From positions 150,441-214,440 of the forward strand of contig NZ_CAJXNN010000001.1 in the NCBI RefSeq assembly GCF_913057115.1: a stretch of DNA of 64,000 bases, in the 5' to 3' direction. Positions 26,564-35,392 of this stretch are shown here, piece after piece (position 1 is the stretch's first letter; each line of letters begins with the position of its first letter). This DNA comes from an uncultured Roseovarius sp. (GTDB lineage: Bacteria; Pseudomonadota; Alphaproteobacteria; Rhodobacterales; Rhodobacteraceae). Below the pieces are notes generated by a model that was given only the letters and a program-made list of their open reading frames with translations, had not been told where the DNA came from and searched no databases. Position numbers and translations under genes: made by a program.

Positions 26564-26577
26564 TATGTATATACATA
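26564..26577. promoter_or_regulatory. HutC-like operator between hutI and hutF
   Basis: Perfect 14-bp palindrome TATGTATATACATA in the 79-bp divergent gap. It resembles the TTGTATGTACAA-type sites bound by HutC in pseudomonads, and hutC itself lies at the end of the plus-strand operon. A single site could control both directions, released by urocanate. Confidence 0.7.
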
Positions 26578-26604
26578 TTAATTCCGTCAACACGAGACCT
26601 GCCG

Positions 26605-27966
26605 ATGACAACCCTCTGGTCCCCCATGGCCCTTCTGCCCCACGGTTGGGCCAACAACGTCGCGGTCGAGATCGACAACACCGGACGCATCGCATCGGTC
26701 ACGACCAACCAACCGGAAAAAGGCCAACGCACCGGCCCGCTCGTGCCCGCGCCGGTGAACGTGCATTCCCATGCCTTCCAACGCGCCATGGCTGGCCTGA
26801 CCGAGTACCGTGGCCCCGAAGGTCAAGATAGCTTCTGGTCGTGGCGCCGCCTGATGTACCGCTTTCTTGATCGGCTCACCCCTGATCATGTGCAGGCCAT
26901 CGCGGCCCTCGTCCAAATGGAAATGCTGGAAGCGGGCTATGCCACCAACGCGGAGTTTCACTACCTCCATCACGCACCGGGCGGCCAACCCTATACCATC
27001 CTCACCGAAATGGCCGATCGCATCATCGCCGCCTCCGACCAATCCGGCATTGGCCTCACGATCCTACCCGTGCTTTACCGCTTCGGCGGCTGCGACGGAC
27101 GCGCACTGACCACTGGCCAAGACCGCTTCGGCAATACGCCAGATCAATTCGCCCAACTGATTGAGGATCTCAACCAAAGCGTTGCAAACCACCCAGATGC
27201 CAACCTAGGCATCGCGCCACACAGCCTGCGCGCCATTGCGCCGGAGGATCTGAAAACAGTCTCTGATATTGCCCAAACCGGCCCAATCCACATGCACATC
27301 GCCGAGCAACAGGCCGAGGTGGACGAGGTGCAATCCGCCCTCGGCGCACGCCCCGTGGAATGGCTTTTGGCCAATGCCGATATCACCGATCAATGGTGCC
27401 TCATCCACTGCACCCAAATGCAACCGCATGAAACCAAGGGGCTGGCCCAAGCCGGGGCCGTGGCGGGCCTCTGCCCGATCACCGAAAGCAGCTTGGGCGA
27501 CGGGATATTCGACGGCGTGAACTGGATGAACCATGACGGGCACATCGCCATAGGCTCGGATTCCAACATCCGCATTTCCCTGTCCGAAGAACTCCGCACG
27601 CTGGAGTATTCCCAACGCCTGCGCGATCACTCGCGCGCCGCGCTCGCCACGGCGAACCATTCCACCGGCCGCAGCTTGTTCGAGGCCGCCTGCACGGGCG
27701 GCGCAAAGGCCGCAGGCCGCGCCACCGGCCAAATCGCCCCCGGTCTCTGGGCCGACCTCTTGGCGCTTGACGGTGAACATATTGACCTCTTGGGGCAAAC
27801 TGGCGACAGCCTGCTCGATAGCTACATCTTCGCTGGCTCCGACCGAATGGTGCGAGATGTCTGGTCCGCTGGCCGCCACATGGTGCAAAACGGCCGCCAC
27901 ATCGCCCGCGACAGTATCGTTCAAGCCTACCGCAAGGCCATCACCCCCCTGCGCGAGGCGCTATGA
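26605..27966 (+). CDS. hutF: Formimidoylglutamate deiminase
   Basis: 453 residues, amidohydrolase superfamily. Hydrolyses formimino-L-glutamate to N-formyl-L-glutamate and ammonia. Visible: [20 protein letters not shown] (metal His-x-His), [13 protein letters not shown] and [23 protein letters not shown] 26605 gives the family N-terminus; the extension to 26554 crosses the operator. First gene of the divergent hutF-hutC operon. Confidence 0.95.
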   Translation: MTTLWSPMALLPHGWANNVAVEIDNTGRIASVTTNQPEKGQRTGPLVPAPVNVHSHAFQRAMAGLTEYRGPEGQDSFWSWRRLMYRFLDRLTPDHVQAIAALVQMEMLEAGYATNAEFHYLHHAPGGQPYTILTEMADRIIAASDQSGIGLTILPVLYRFGGCDGRALTTGQDRFGNTPDQFAQLIEDLNQSVANHPDANLGIAPHSLRAIAPEDLKTVSDIAQTGPIHMHIAEQQAEVDEVQSALGARPVEWLLANADITDQWCLIHCTQMQPHETKGLAQAGAVAGLCPITESSLGDGIFDGVNWMNHDGHIAIGSDSNIRISLSEELRTLEYSQRLRDHSRAALATANHSTGRSLFEAACTGGAKAAGRATGQIAPGLWADLLALDGEHIDLLGQTGDSLLDSYIFAGSDRMVRDVWSAGRHMVQNGRHIARDSIVQAYRKAITPLREAL

Positions 27967-28643
27967 CCGACCAATTCAACACATGGCAAGCCATCCAGGG
28001 AGAAGTGCTGCGCCGTATTCACGCCCGCGATTGGCCTCCCGGTCACCCTCTCCCGAACGAAGTTGACCTTGCCGCCGAATTCGGCTGCGCCCGCGCCACC
28101 GTCAACCGCGCCCTGCGCGCCTTGGCCGAGGATGGCATTCTCGAACGCCGCCGCAAGGCCGGAACGCGCGTGGCCCTGCACCCCGTAAGCCGCGCAACAC
28201 TGGACATCCCCATCATCCGGCAGGAGATCGAAGCGCAGGGCAAGACGCATGACTATACCCTTCTATCGCGTGTCACAGGGGATCATCCGATTTGCGGCAA
28301 GGCCCTGCATATCACCGCGCTGCATCGCGCCGACGGCGCGCCTTTCGCGCTCGAAGATCGCTGGATCAGCCTTGCCACCGTGCCACAGGCCACGTCACAA
28401 CCCTTCGCAACCCACAGCGCCAACGAATGGCTCTTGGCACATGTTCCCTACACCCACGGCGATATCACCTTCTCGGCCCAACCCGCCAAAGCGTCGGAGG
28501 CCGAACACCTGAAAACAACCCCCGGTGCGCCGCTCTTCATCACAGACCGTACCACTTGGGATCACGACAGGCCGGTCACCGTCGTCCGCCTGTTCTATGC
28601 ACCGGGCTACAGCATCCGCACAACGATTGGCGAACGGCCTTAA
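27963..28643 (+). CDS. hutC: GntR/HutC-family transcriptional repressor
   Basis: 226 residues. N-terminal winged helix (residues about 8-75: LPNEVDLAAEFGCARATVNRALRAL) and a C-terminal UTRA ligand domain. In HutC proteins urocanate is the inducer. Its ATG overlaps the hutF stop (ATGA, 27963-27966), which allows autoregulation through the 26564-26577 site. Its TAA shares the bases TTAA with the stop of the opposing transporter gene. Confidence 0.93.
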   Translation: MTDQFNTWQAIQGEVLRRIHARDWPPGHPLPNEVDLAAEFGCARATVNRALRALAEDGILERRRKAGTRVALHPVSRATLDIPIIRQEIEAQGKTHDYTLLSRVTGDHPICGKALHITALHRADGAPFALEDRWISLATVPQATSQPFATHSANEWLLAHVPYTHGDITFSAQPAKASEAEHLKTTPGAPLFITDRTTWDHDRPVTVVRLFYAPGYSIRTTIGERP

Positions 28644-29512
28644 GCCACGCGCTTCTGTTTGGACAGTTGTACCGCCAGAATGCCGCCCATGATCACCGCA
28701 ACGCCCAAGCCTTCGCGCAGGCCCAATTGCTCCCCAAGGATTATCGCGGCAATCGCCACACCCAAAAAGGGGTTCAGGAAGTGGAAGGTTGCCGCCTTGA
28801 CCGCCCCGATCCGGTTGACCAGCAAAAACCAAACCAGCGTTGCCGCCAAGCCGGGCACAAGCGTGGTATAGGCAAAGGCCGCGATCAGCGTCCAACTCCA
28901 ATCGACCTCGATTGTCTCAAGGCCCAGTGCCGCACCACCCAGAACCACGCTGCCGACCAACATCTGCAACCCCACGATCATCAGGAAGTTCCCGCCCGAC
29001 GTGGCCCCGCGCACCGCCAAGGTGGCGAAGGTCAGGGCAATCACCCCGGCCACGCAAAGGCCAAGGCCGTACATATCCACGCCACCACTCAAACGCGCGC
29101 CCATGATAATCACCACACCGGCGACCCCGGCCAAAAGGCCGATCAGGCCCAGCGCGCCAATCCGTTCCCCGAAAATCAACCACCCGGCCAAGCCCACCAA
29201 CAAGGGCATGGTCGAGGCGATGATCGCCGCCAAACTGGCCTCGATCGTCTGCATGGCCACAAAGTTCAGCCCCAGATAAAGCGCGTTCTGGCAAATCCCG
29301 AAGATGATCGTCGCACGCCATTGCCCGCGCGTCAGGTGCCAGCTTTGCCCAAGCATCCGGGCGATCAGCACCCCCAAAAGCCCCGAGATCAAAAACCGCA
29401 GGCTCAGCGCCGTCAAAGGCGGGGCCGCGGCCACGATGATCCGCGCCGAGGTAAAGGCGCTGGACCACATCACCGCAAAGGCGACCCCCATGACGATTGC
29501 GCGAATATCCAT
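28640..29512 (-). CDS. EamA-family (DMT) transporter
   Basis: 290 residues with ten predicted membrane helices in two EamA repeats (VMWSSAFTSARIIVA... and LVPGLAATLVWFLLVNRIGAVKAATFHFLNP). Probably exports a small metabolite or amino acid; the substrate is unknown. The N-terminus is ATG 29512. The stop overlaps hutC by 4 bases in convergent orientation, leaving no room for a terminator between the two. Confidence 0.87.
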   Translation of the reverse strand: MDIRAIVMGVAFAVMWSSAFTSARIIVAAAPPLTALSLRFLISGLLGVLIARMLGQSWHLTRGQWRATIIFGICQNALYLGLNFVAMQTIEASLAAIIASTMPLLVGLAGWLIFGERIGALGLIGLLAGVAGVVIIMGARLSGGVDMYGLGLCVAGVIALTFATLAVRGATSGGNFLMIVGLQMLVGSVVLGGAALGLETIEVDWSWTLIAAFAYTTLVPGLAATLVWFLLVNRIGAVKAATFHFLNPFLGVAIAAIILGEQLGLREGLGVAVIMGGILAVQLSKQKRVA

Positions 29513-29544
29513 GCCTGCCCTCGATTCTCATGACCCCAAATGAA

Positions 29545-29569
29545 AAGGGCCGCCTTATGGGCGACCCTT
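29545..29569 (-). terminator. Likely terminator downstream of the HU gene
   Basis: Stem of AAGGGTCGCC and GGCGGCCCTT on the minus strand (one G-U pair) with a 5-base loop, then TTCATTT. It lies about 30 bp past the HU stop. Confidence 0.65.
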
Positions 29570-29595
29570 CCCTGAAACTTACAGTAGATGCAAGA

Positions 29596-29883
29596 TCAGC
29601 CGTTGACGCTGTCTTTCAGCGCCTTGGCGATGGTCATCTTCACCACCTTGTCGGCGTCTTTCTTGATCTGCTCACCGGTGGCAGGGTTGCGTACCATGCG
29701 CTCGGGGCGCTCGCGGCAATAAATTTTGCCGACGCCCGGCAGGGTCACGGCGCCGCCGTTCGAAACTTCCCGGGTGATAATGTTGATGATCGAGTCCAGC
29801 GCGCCGCTGGCGGATTTCTTGTCGGTGCCCATTTCTTCGGCCAGTGCCGCAACAAGCTGGGTTTTGGTCATCGGTTTTGCCAT
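29596..29883 (-). CDS. hup: HU-family DNA-binding protein
   Basis: 95 residues, small basic histone-like protein that bends DNA as a dimer. TKTQLVAALAEEMGTDKKSA, GAVTLPGVGKIYCRERPER and the arm segment RNPATGEQIKK are typical. ATG 29883 (MAKPMTKTQ) follows AGGAGA at 7-base spacing; the longer frame to 29922 lies in the promoter region. The 138-bp upstream gap to amn is AT-rich and presumably holds its promoter. Confidence 0.94.
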   Translation of the reverse strand: MAKPMTKTQLVAALAEEMGTDKKSASGALDSIINIITREVSNGGAVTLPGVGKIYCRERPERMVRNPATGEQIKKDADKVVKMTIAKALKDSVNG

Positions 29884-30021
29884 TTTCTGGTCTCCTGTGT
29901 CTGCCCGTCTCTTGGGCCTCATGCGCGTGATTTAACTGTATATAGCGATTAAACACAATGAATAGTGGGCAAAGGCAAGCCGATTTCCTGCATTTTGTCA
30001 CGATTTTCTTCGGATTTTCCC

Positions 30022-31500
30022 CTATAAAAACGCGGTTTCCTCGAAACTCCGCAGTTTCCGGCTGTGAATCCGCTCCAATGGCATGGTCGCCAGGGTCTCC
30101 ATGGCGCGGATTCCGATCATCAGATGCCGCGCCACCTGCGCCTTGTAAAAATCGCTCGCCATGCCGGGCAGTTTCAATTCCCCATGAAGCGGCTTGTCAC
30201 TCACACACAACAGCGTCCCGTAAGGCACACGAAACCGAAACCCGTTGGCCGCGATCGTGGCACTTTCCATGTCCAAGGCAATCGCCCGGCTTTGGCTTAA
30301 TCGCTGCACCGGGCCGGTATGTTCGCGCAGTTCCCAATTGCGGTTGTCGAAACTGGCCACCGTACCGGTCCGCATCACCCGCTTCAGGTCATAGCCTTCA
30401 AGCTCGGTTTCATGCGCCACCGCCTGCTCCAACGCGATCTGGATTTCCGCCAAGGCCGGGATCGGCACCCACGCGGGCAGGTCCGCGTCCAACACCCGGT
30501 CCTCCCGCAAATAGGCATGCGCCAGCACGAAATCGCCCAACTGCTGCGAATTGCGCAACCCCGCGCAATGCCCCACCATAACCCAGGCATGCGGCCGCAA
30601 CACGGCGATATGATCCGTCGCCGTCTTCGCATTCGACGGCCCCACCCCAATATTGACCAAGGTAATCCCCGACCCATCGGCGCGCTTGAGGTGATAGGTC
30701 GGCATTTGCGGCAGCTTGGCAGGCACCTGCAAATCCTCATCCGGCCCAGTGATCTCGGCATTCCCGGTGCCCACAAAGGCGGTATAGCCACTCTGCGGAT
30801 CGCCCAGCGCCCGGCGCGCAAAGGCTTCGAACTCGCTGACGTAAAACTGGTAGTTGGTGAACAACACATGGTTCTGAAAATGACCGGGGTCAGTGGCCGT
30901 GTAATGCTCCAACCGCGCCAGCGAATAATCCACCCGCTGCGCGGTAAAGGGTGCCAAAGGCCCCACACCATCCGGCCCCGACTGGAAAATCCCGTTCACG
31001 ATGTCATCATTCGTCGTCGCCAGATCGGGCACGTCAAAGACATCGCGCAGCGTGAATTGCGCCGCCCCCTCCTGCGGCACGGTCATGCCCGGGTCATTGG
31101 CCACCGCGAAATGCACCGGCATCGGCGTGTCGGACACGCCGATTTCCACCGGCACCTCATGATTGGTCAGCAACAGCCCGATCTGCTGCTCAAGATAATT
31201 GCGAAACAAAGCGGGCCGCGTCACCGTCGCCGCATGGGTGCCGGGGTTGGCCACATGGCCAAAGCTCAAGCGGCTGTCCACCTGAGCATGGCTTTGCGTG
31301 GTAATGCGGATTTCAGGATAGTAGGCCCGCATTCGGGCCTGCGGTACATCCCCCGCCATGGCCCCTCGAAAGGCATCGCACAGATACGCAACCGCCCGGT
31401 CATAGAGCAATTCCAATCGCTCCACGGCTGCCGCCGCGTCGGTAAACCCCTCGCGCGGGGGCACCTCGGGCACCGAAACCTGAGGATCATCGCTCACCAT
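30022..31500 (-). CDS. amn: AMP nucleosidase
   Basis: 492 residues. Hydrolyses AMP to adenine and ribose-5-phosphate. The N-terminal regulatory region is followed by the phosphorylase-like catalytic part with NIGVGPSNAKTATDHIAVLRPHAWVMVGHCAG and ALDMESATIAANGFRFRVPYGTLLCVSDKP. ATG 31500 follows AAAGGAAA; the longer frame to 31560 is not needed. Monocistronic by context. Confidence 0.95.
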   Translation of the reverse strand: MVSDDPQVSVPEVPPREGFTDAAAAVERLELLYDRAVAYLCDAFRGAMAGDVPQARMRAYYPEIRITTQSHAQVDSRLSFGHVANPGTHAATVTRPALFRNYLEQQIGLLLTNHEVPVEIGVSDTPMPVHFAVANDPGMTVPQEGAAQFTLRDVFDVPDLATTNDDIVNGIFQSGPDGVGPLAPFTAQRVDYSLARLEHYTATDPGHFQNHVLFTNYQFYVSEFEAFARRALGDPQSGYTAFVGTGNAEITGPDEDLQVPAKLPQMPTYHLKRADGSGITLVNIGVGPSNAKTATDHIAVLRPHAWVMVGHCAGLRNSQQLGDFVLAHAYLREDRVLDADLPAWVPIPALAEIQIALEQAVAHETELEGYDLKRVMRTGTVASFDNRNWELREHTGPVQRLSQSRAIALDMESATIAANGFRFRVPYGTLLCVSDKPLHGELKLPGMASDFYKAQVARHLMIGIRAMETLATMPLERIHSRKLRSFEETAFL

Positions 31501-31593
31501 TCGCTTTCCTTTCGACACCTGTCGCTTGGGCACGTTGACACGGGCCAGAGGCGCAATCAACCTGACCGCATCCTTTATCTACGCGAGGCAACC

Positions 31594-32016
31594 ATGGATT
31601 TCGAAACCGTCAGCCCGGAAGACTTCGGTGCCTCGCTTCGCGGCTTTGGCTTCAATATCCTCGTCACCGACGTGCCGCGCACCGCCCGGTTCCTGGAGGC
31701 TGTCTTCGGCATGACAGCCCATCGCCTGAGCAAGGATTTCGCAATCATGTCCCAAGGTAGGAGCATCCTGCAACTGCATGCCGATGGCACATATGCCGAG
31801 AACCCGCTGCTGAGCCTGCTGCCCGAAAACCCACCGCGCGGCGCAGGCATCGAAATTCGGCTATATGATTGCGACCCCGAGATGGCCGCCGCCCGTGCCG
31901 AAGAGGCCGGCGGCACAATCCTCCAAGCTCCCAGTGACAAACCACACGGGTTGCGCGAATGCTATATCCTGTGTCCCGATGGTTATTGCTGGGTTCCGTC
32001 AAGGCCAAAGGCCTGA
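31594..32016 (+). CDS. VOC (glyoxalase/dioxygenase superfamily) protein
   Basis: 140 residues. GFNILVTDVPRTARFLEAVFGM and GYCWVPSRP fit one vicinal-oxygen-chelate module; substrate unknown. The ATG at 31594 lies 12 bases after ATCTACGCGAGG. The open frame continues far upstream, but that part is antisense to amn and should not be annotated. It has no close partner; the class II aldolase gene follows 72 bp later. Confidence 0.72.
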   Translation: MDFETVSPEDFGASLRGFGFNILVTDVPRTARFLEAVFGMTAHRLSKDFAIMSQGRSILQLHADGTYAENPLLSLLPENPPRGAGIEIRLYDCDPEMAAARAEEAGGTILQAPSDKPHGLRECYILCPDGYCWVPSRPKA

Positions 32017-32088
32017 ACTGCGCCTCAACCCATTGACTTCGGCACCACCCTCGCTGACCCTTTCGTCAAACCGTGAAAGGAAACACCC

Positions 32089-32844
32089 ATGAACGCACCG
32101 AAACAAACCGCCAATCTCACGCATTGGCAAGAACGGGTCGATCTGGCTGCCGCCTTCCGCTGGACGGCACGCCTCAACATGCACGAAGGTGTGGCCAACC
32201 ACTTCAGCCTGTCGATCAACGACGATGGCACGCGGTTCCTGATGAACCCCAACCAGATGCATTTTTCCCGCATCAAGGCCTCCGACCTGATCGAGGTCGA
32301 CGCCAACGACCCCGACACCCTCAACAACCCCGGCGCCCCCGATCCCACCGCTTGGGGGTTGCACGGCGGGCTGCATCGCCATTGCCCGCACGCCCGCTGC
32401 GCCATGCATGTGCATTCCATCCACGCCACGGTTCTGGCCACATTGGCCGATAGCAACCTGCCCCCCATCGACCAGAACTGCGCCACCTTCTTCAATCGCT
32501 ACGTGATTGACGACCACTACGGCGGGTTGGCCTTCGAGGATGAGGGCGAACGCTGCGCCCAGCTTTTCAATGACCCCAAGAAAAAGGTGATGATCATGGG
32601 CAACCACGGCGTCATGGTCATCGGCGATACCGTCGCCGAAACCTTCAACCGCCTCTATTACTTCGAACGCGCCGCCGAAACCTACATCCGCGCCCTGCAA
32701 ACCGGGCAGCCCCTGCGCGTTCTGTCGGATGACGTGGCCGAGAAAACCGCACAAGAGCTGGAAGGCTACCCCGAACAGGACGAACGCCATTTGGCTGAAC
32801 TCAAGGCGATCCTGGACGAGGAAGGCGATAAATACGCCAGTTGA
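32089..32844 (+). CDS. Class II aldolase/adducin family protein
   Basis: 251 residues, zinc-dependent aldolase fold. MHEGVANHFSLSIND near the N-terminus, zinc ligands in ARCAMHVHSIHATVLATLAD and the third histidine in GNHGVMVIGDTV. Related to fuculose-phosphate aldolases, but the sugar-specific residues cannot be assigned; many members of this branch have no known substrate. Good ribosome site (GAAAGG). Downstream lies the 21-bp inverted repeat. Confidence 0.82.
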   Translation: MNAPKQTANLTHWQERVDLAAAFRWTARLNMHEGVANHFSLSINDDGTRFLMNPNQMHFSRIKASDLIEVDANDPDTLNNPGAPDPTAWGLHGGLHRHCPHARCAMHVHSIHATVLATLADSNLPPIDQNCATFFNRYVIDDHYGGLAFEDEGERCAQLFNDPKKKVMIMGNHGVMVIGDTVAETFNRLYYFERAAETYIRALQTGQPLRVLSDDVAEKTAQELEGYPEQDERHLAELKAILDEEGDKYAS

Positions 32845-32871
32845 AACAAGACATCGCCATCAAGGTGGAAA

Positions 32872-33014
32872 GCCGCGCCATCGGCGGGCCGCGGCGCGGC
32901 GACCCAACGAAAGTCATATAGCACTTTATCCCAGTAACTGGCGCGTGACTGACAGGCAGTGCGCGAAACTGTCCCAATCGCCGGGCCGTGGGTGCGGCCC
33001 GCCGATGGCGCGGC
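32872..33014. repeat. 21-bp perfect inverted repeat bracketing about 100 bp
   Basis: Left arm 32872-32892 and right arm 32994-33014 are exact reverse complements (core CCATCGGCGGGCCGC). The enclosed 101 bp is relatively AT-rich at 32905-32945 (GTCATATAGCACTTTATCC) and does not encode a convincing protein. It may be a structured RNA, a terminator-like barrier, or a short non-autonomous element. It fills most of the 243-bp gap before the SDR gene. Confidence 0.8.
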
Positions 33015-33087
33015 GGCGCTGCGCGCCTTGATCCCGCGCCTTTCATTCCCCCTTGCCTTTCGCCGCCAACTGCCCAATTCATCCCAC

Positions 33088-33942
33088 ATGACCAAAACAC
33101 TTCTCTCCTTCGGCCATGGCTATTCCGCCCGCGCCCTTGCCCGCCGCCTTGTCCCACAAGGCTGGCGCATCTATGGCACCACCCGCAGCGCAGATAAGGC
33201 CGAGGCCCTGCGCGCCGAAGGCGTGATCCCGGTGCTCTGGCCCGATGGCGACCTGACCCAAGCCTTCGCCGAGGCCACACACCTGCTCATTTCCGCCGGC
33301 CCCAATGACGAGGGCGATCCGACGCTGAATCACTACCGCGACGAGATCACCGAAATCGCCCCCCGGCTCGACTGGGCGGGCTACCTCTCCACCACCGGCG
33401 TCTATGGCGATCACCAAGGCGGGTGGGTGACAGAGGATACCCCCCTCACCCCCTCCACCAAACGCGGCCACCTGCGCGTGCAGGCCGAAGCCGATTGGCA
33501 AACCATCCCTGACCTGCCGCTGCACATCTTCCGGCTGGCGGGCATCTACGGCCCCGGTCGCGGACCCTTCGCCAAGGTCCGCCAAGGCACCGCGCGCCGC
33601 ATCGTCAAAGAGGGGCAGGTCTTTAGCCGCATCCATGTGGATGACATCGCGCAGGTGCTTGAGGCCTCGATCAACCGGCCCAACCCCGGTGCCGCCTATA
33701 ACGTCTGCGATAATGACCCGGCGCCGCCACAGGATGTCATCGGCTACGCCGCCAAGCTCCTCGGCGCACCACTCCCCCCCAAAGAAGACTTCGAGACCGC
33801 CGAGATGACACCCATGGCCCGCAGCTTCTATGCCGAGTCAAAACGCGTCGATAACACCCGGATGAAAGACGAACTGGGCGTTGACCTCATCTACCCTGAC
33901 TATCGCAGAGGGCTAAAGGCGCTCCTCGCCGAATCCGACTGA
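33088..33942 (+). CDS. NAD(P)-dependent epimerase/dehydratase-family protein (YeeZ-like)
   Basis: 284 residues, extended SDR fold. The nucleotide-binding N-terminus is TLLSFGHGYSARALARRLVP, with a modified glycine pattern (GHGYSA instead of GxxGxxG). YLSTTGVYGDHQG holds the Ser/Tyr region and FRLAGIYGPGRGPF the later conserved block. Atypical SDRs of this sort are poorly characterised. ATG 33088 is chosen because the upstream extension reads through the inverted repeat. Confidence 0.78.
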   Translation: MTKTLLSFGHGYSARALARRLVPQGWRIYGTTRSADKAEALRAEGVIPVLWPDGDLTQAFAEATHLLISAGPNDEGDPTLNHYRDEITEIAPRLDWAGYLSTTGVYGDHQGGWVTEDTPLTPSTKRGHLRVQAEADWQTIPDLPLHIFRLAGIYGPGRGPFAKVRQGTARRIVKEGQVFSRIHVDDIAQVLEASINRPNPGAAYNVCDNDPAPPQDVIGYAAKLLGAPLPPKEDFETAEMTPMARSFYAESKRVDNTRMKDELGVDLIYPDYRRGLKALLAESD

Positions 33943-33980
33943 CCTCAGCGAGAAAGCCCGTCAGGGCTGCCGAGCGCGCC

Positions 33981-34784
33981 TCACCAAAGCGCGTGGAAAT
34001 GATGCACCGGCCCGTGGCCCTGCCCCACCTCCAGATCATCCGCCGCACCAATCGCACCGCTGATGTAATCCTTGGCCTTGGTCGCCGCTTGCCGCAGGTC
34101 ATCGCCCCGCCCCAACCACGTCGCCAAACCCGACGACAGGGTACAGCCCGTGCCATGAGTATTGCGGGTCTCATGCCGGGGCGCGCGCAAACGGGTCATC
34201 CCCTCCCCTTCACACAGCAAATCCACGGCCTCCGCCTCGCCCATATGGCCACCCTTCAACAAAACCGCCCGCGCGCCCAAATCCAAAAGCGCCCGCGCTT
34301 GGCCTTCCATCGCCTCCAAATCCGGCGCCTCGTCTTCCCCAAGCAAATCCGCCGCTTCCGGCAGGTTCGGGGTAATCACCGCCGCCCGCGGCAACAGCAC
34401 ATCGCGCAACGCGGCCACCGCCTGCGCCTGCAACAACCTGTCCCCGCCCTTGGCCACCATCACCGGGTCCAGCACCACAGGCGCCTCCAAACCCTCCAAG
34501 GCCCCGGCCACCGCCTCGATAATCTCGGCGGTGCCCAGCATCCCGATCTTCACCGCATCCACCCGGATGTCATCGCGAATCGACTTGACCTGCGCCTGAA
34601 CAAACTCAGGCGATACAAGCTCAACCCCCTGCACCCCTCGGGTGTTCTGCGCCGTCAGCCCCGTCAAAGCAGCCATTCCATAACCGCCATTGGCCGAAAT
34701 CGCCTTCAAATCCGCCTGAATGCCCGCACCCCCCGACGGGTCCGACCCGGCAATCGACAGGATATTTGCCACACGCTCACTCAT
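33981..34784 (-). CDS. thiD: Hydroxymethylpyrimidine/phosphomethylpyrimidine kinase
   Basis: 267 residues, ribokinase fold. Phosphorylates HMP and HMP-P for thiamine synthesis or salvage. ILSIAGSDPSGGAGIQADLKAI at the N-terminus, LDPVMVAKGGDRLL in the middle and the catalytic NTHGTGCTLSSGLA near residue 212 are diagnostic. ATG 34784 overlaps the thiE stop (ATGA). Third gene of the riboswitch-controlled operon. Confidence 0.95.
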   Translation of the reverse strand: MSERVANILSIAGSDPSGGAGIQADLKAISANGGYGMAALTGLTAQNTRGVQGVELVSPEFVQAQVKSIRDDIRVDAVKIGMLGTAEIIEAVAGALEGLEAPVVLDPVMVAKGGDRLLQAQAVAALRDVLLPRAAVITPNLPEAADLLGEDEAPDLEAMEGQARALLDLGARAVLLKGGHMGEAEAVDLLCEGEGMTRLRAPRHETRNTHGTGCTLSSGLATWLGRGDDLRQAATKAKDYISGAIGAADDLEVGQGHGPVHHFHALW

Positions 34785-35392
34785 GCTTGCCCCCATTCTT
34801 CCAACAACCCATGCGCCGCCGCCTCCGGATCCTCGGCTCGCGAAATGGCCGACACCACAGCCACCCCCTCGGCCCCGGCCAGTTTCACCTGCCCCGCATC
34901 GCCCGGCCCGATCCCACCAATCGCCACGGCGGGCAATCCCGCCGCGCCAATGATCCGCGCCAACCCGTCAAACCCGATAGGGGCGGCATGATCCGGCTTC
35001 GTCGCCGTCGCCCGCACCGGCCCCACACCAATGTAATCCACATAGCCCGTCGGGATGGACGCAACTTGGCTCTCGGTCTCAATCGACAGCCCCAAAATCC
35101 GATCCGGCCCCAGCCGTTTGCGAATGGCCACCACATCGCCATCGCCCTGACCGATATGCAGCCCATCACAGCCCGACCAAACCGCCACATCGACCCGGTC
35201 GTTGATCACCAGTTTCACATCCCCCGGCAAAGCCCCGCGCAAACGCCGCGCCAGTTCCAGCATCTCGTCGTCACTGGCATGTTTATCACGCAACTGCACC
35301 ACGGCGGCCCCTCCCCGGGCCGCCGCCATGGCCTGTTCCTCAACCGACAAAGGCGCACCGGGGTCGGTGATGAAATAGACCGGCCCGATCAT
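34781..35392 (-). CDS. thiE: Thiamine-phosphate synthase
   Basis: 203 residues, TIM barrel. Joins HMP-PP and thiazole phosphate to give thiamine phosphate. Conserved blocks: VVQLRDKHASDDEM, LVINDRVDVAV, DGLHIGQGDGD and DYIGVGPVRATATKPDH. The ATG overlaps the thiM stop (ATGA, 35389-35392). Confidence 0.95.
   Translation of the reverse strand: MIGPVYFITDPGAPLSVEEQAMAAARGGAAVVQLRDKHASDDEMLELARRLRGALPGDVKLVINDRVDVAVWSGCDGLHIGQGDGDVVAIRKRLGPDRILGLSIETESQVASIPTGYVDYIGVGPVRATATKPDHAAPIGFDGLARIIGAAGLPAVAIGGIGPGDAGQVKLAGAEGVAVVSAISRAEDPEAAAHGLLEEWGQA

Noticed and set aside
26526-26789. N-terminal extension of imidazolonepropionase
   Set aside because: It crosses the hut operator and overlaps hutF on the other strand; ATG 26525 gives the normal family start.
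30319-31593. Upstream extension of the VOC gene to 565 codons
   Set aside because: The extra part is antisense to amn. The VOC domain begins only at the 31594 ATG.
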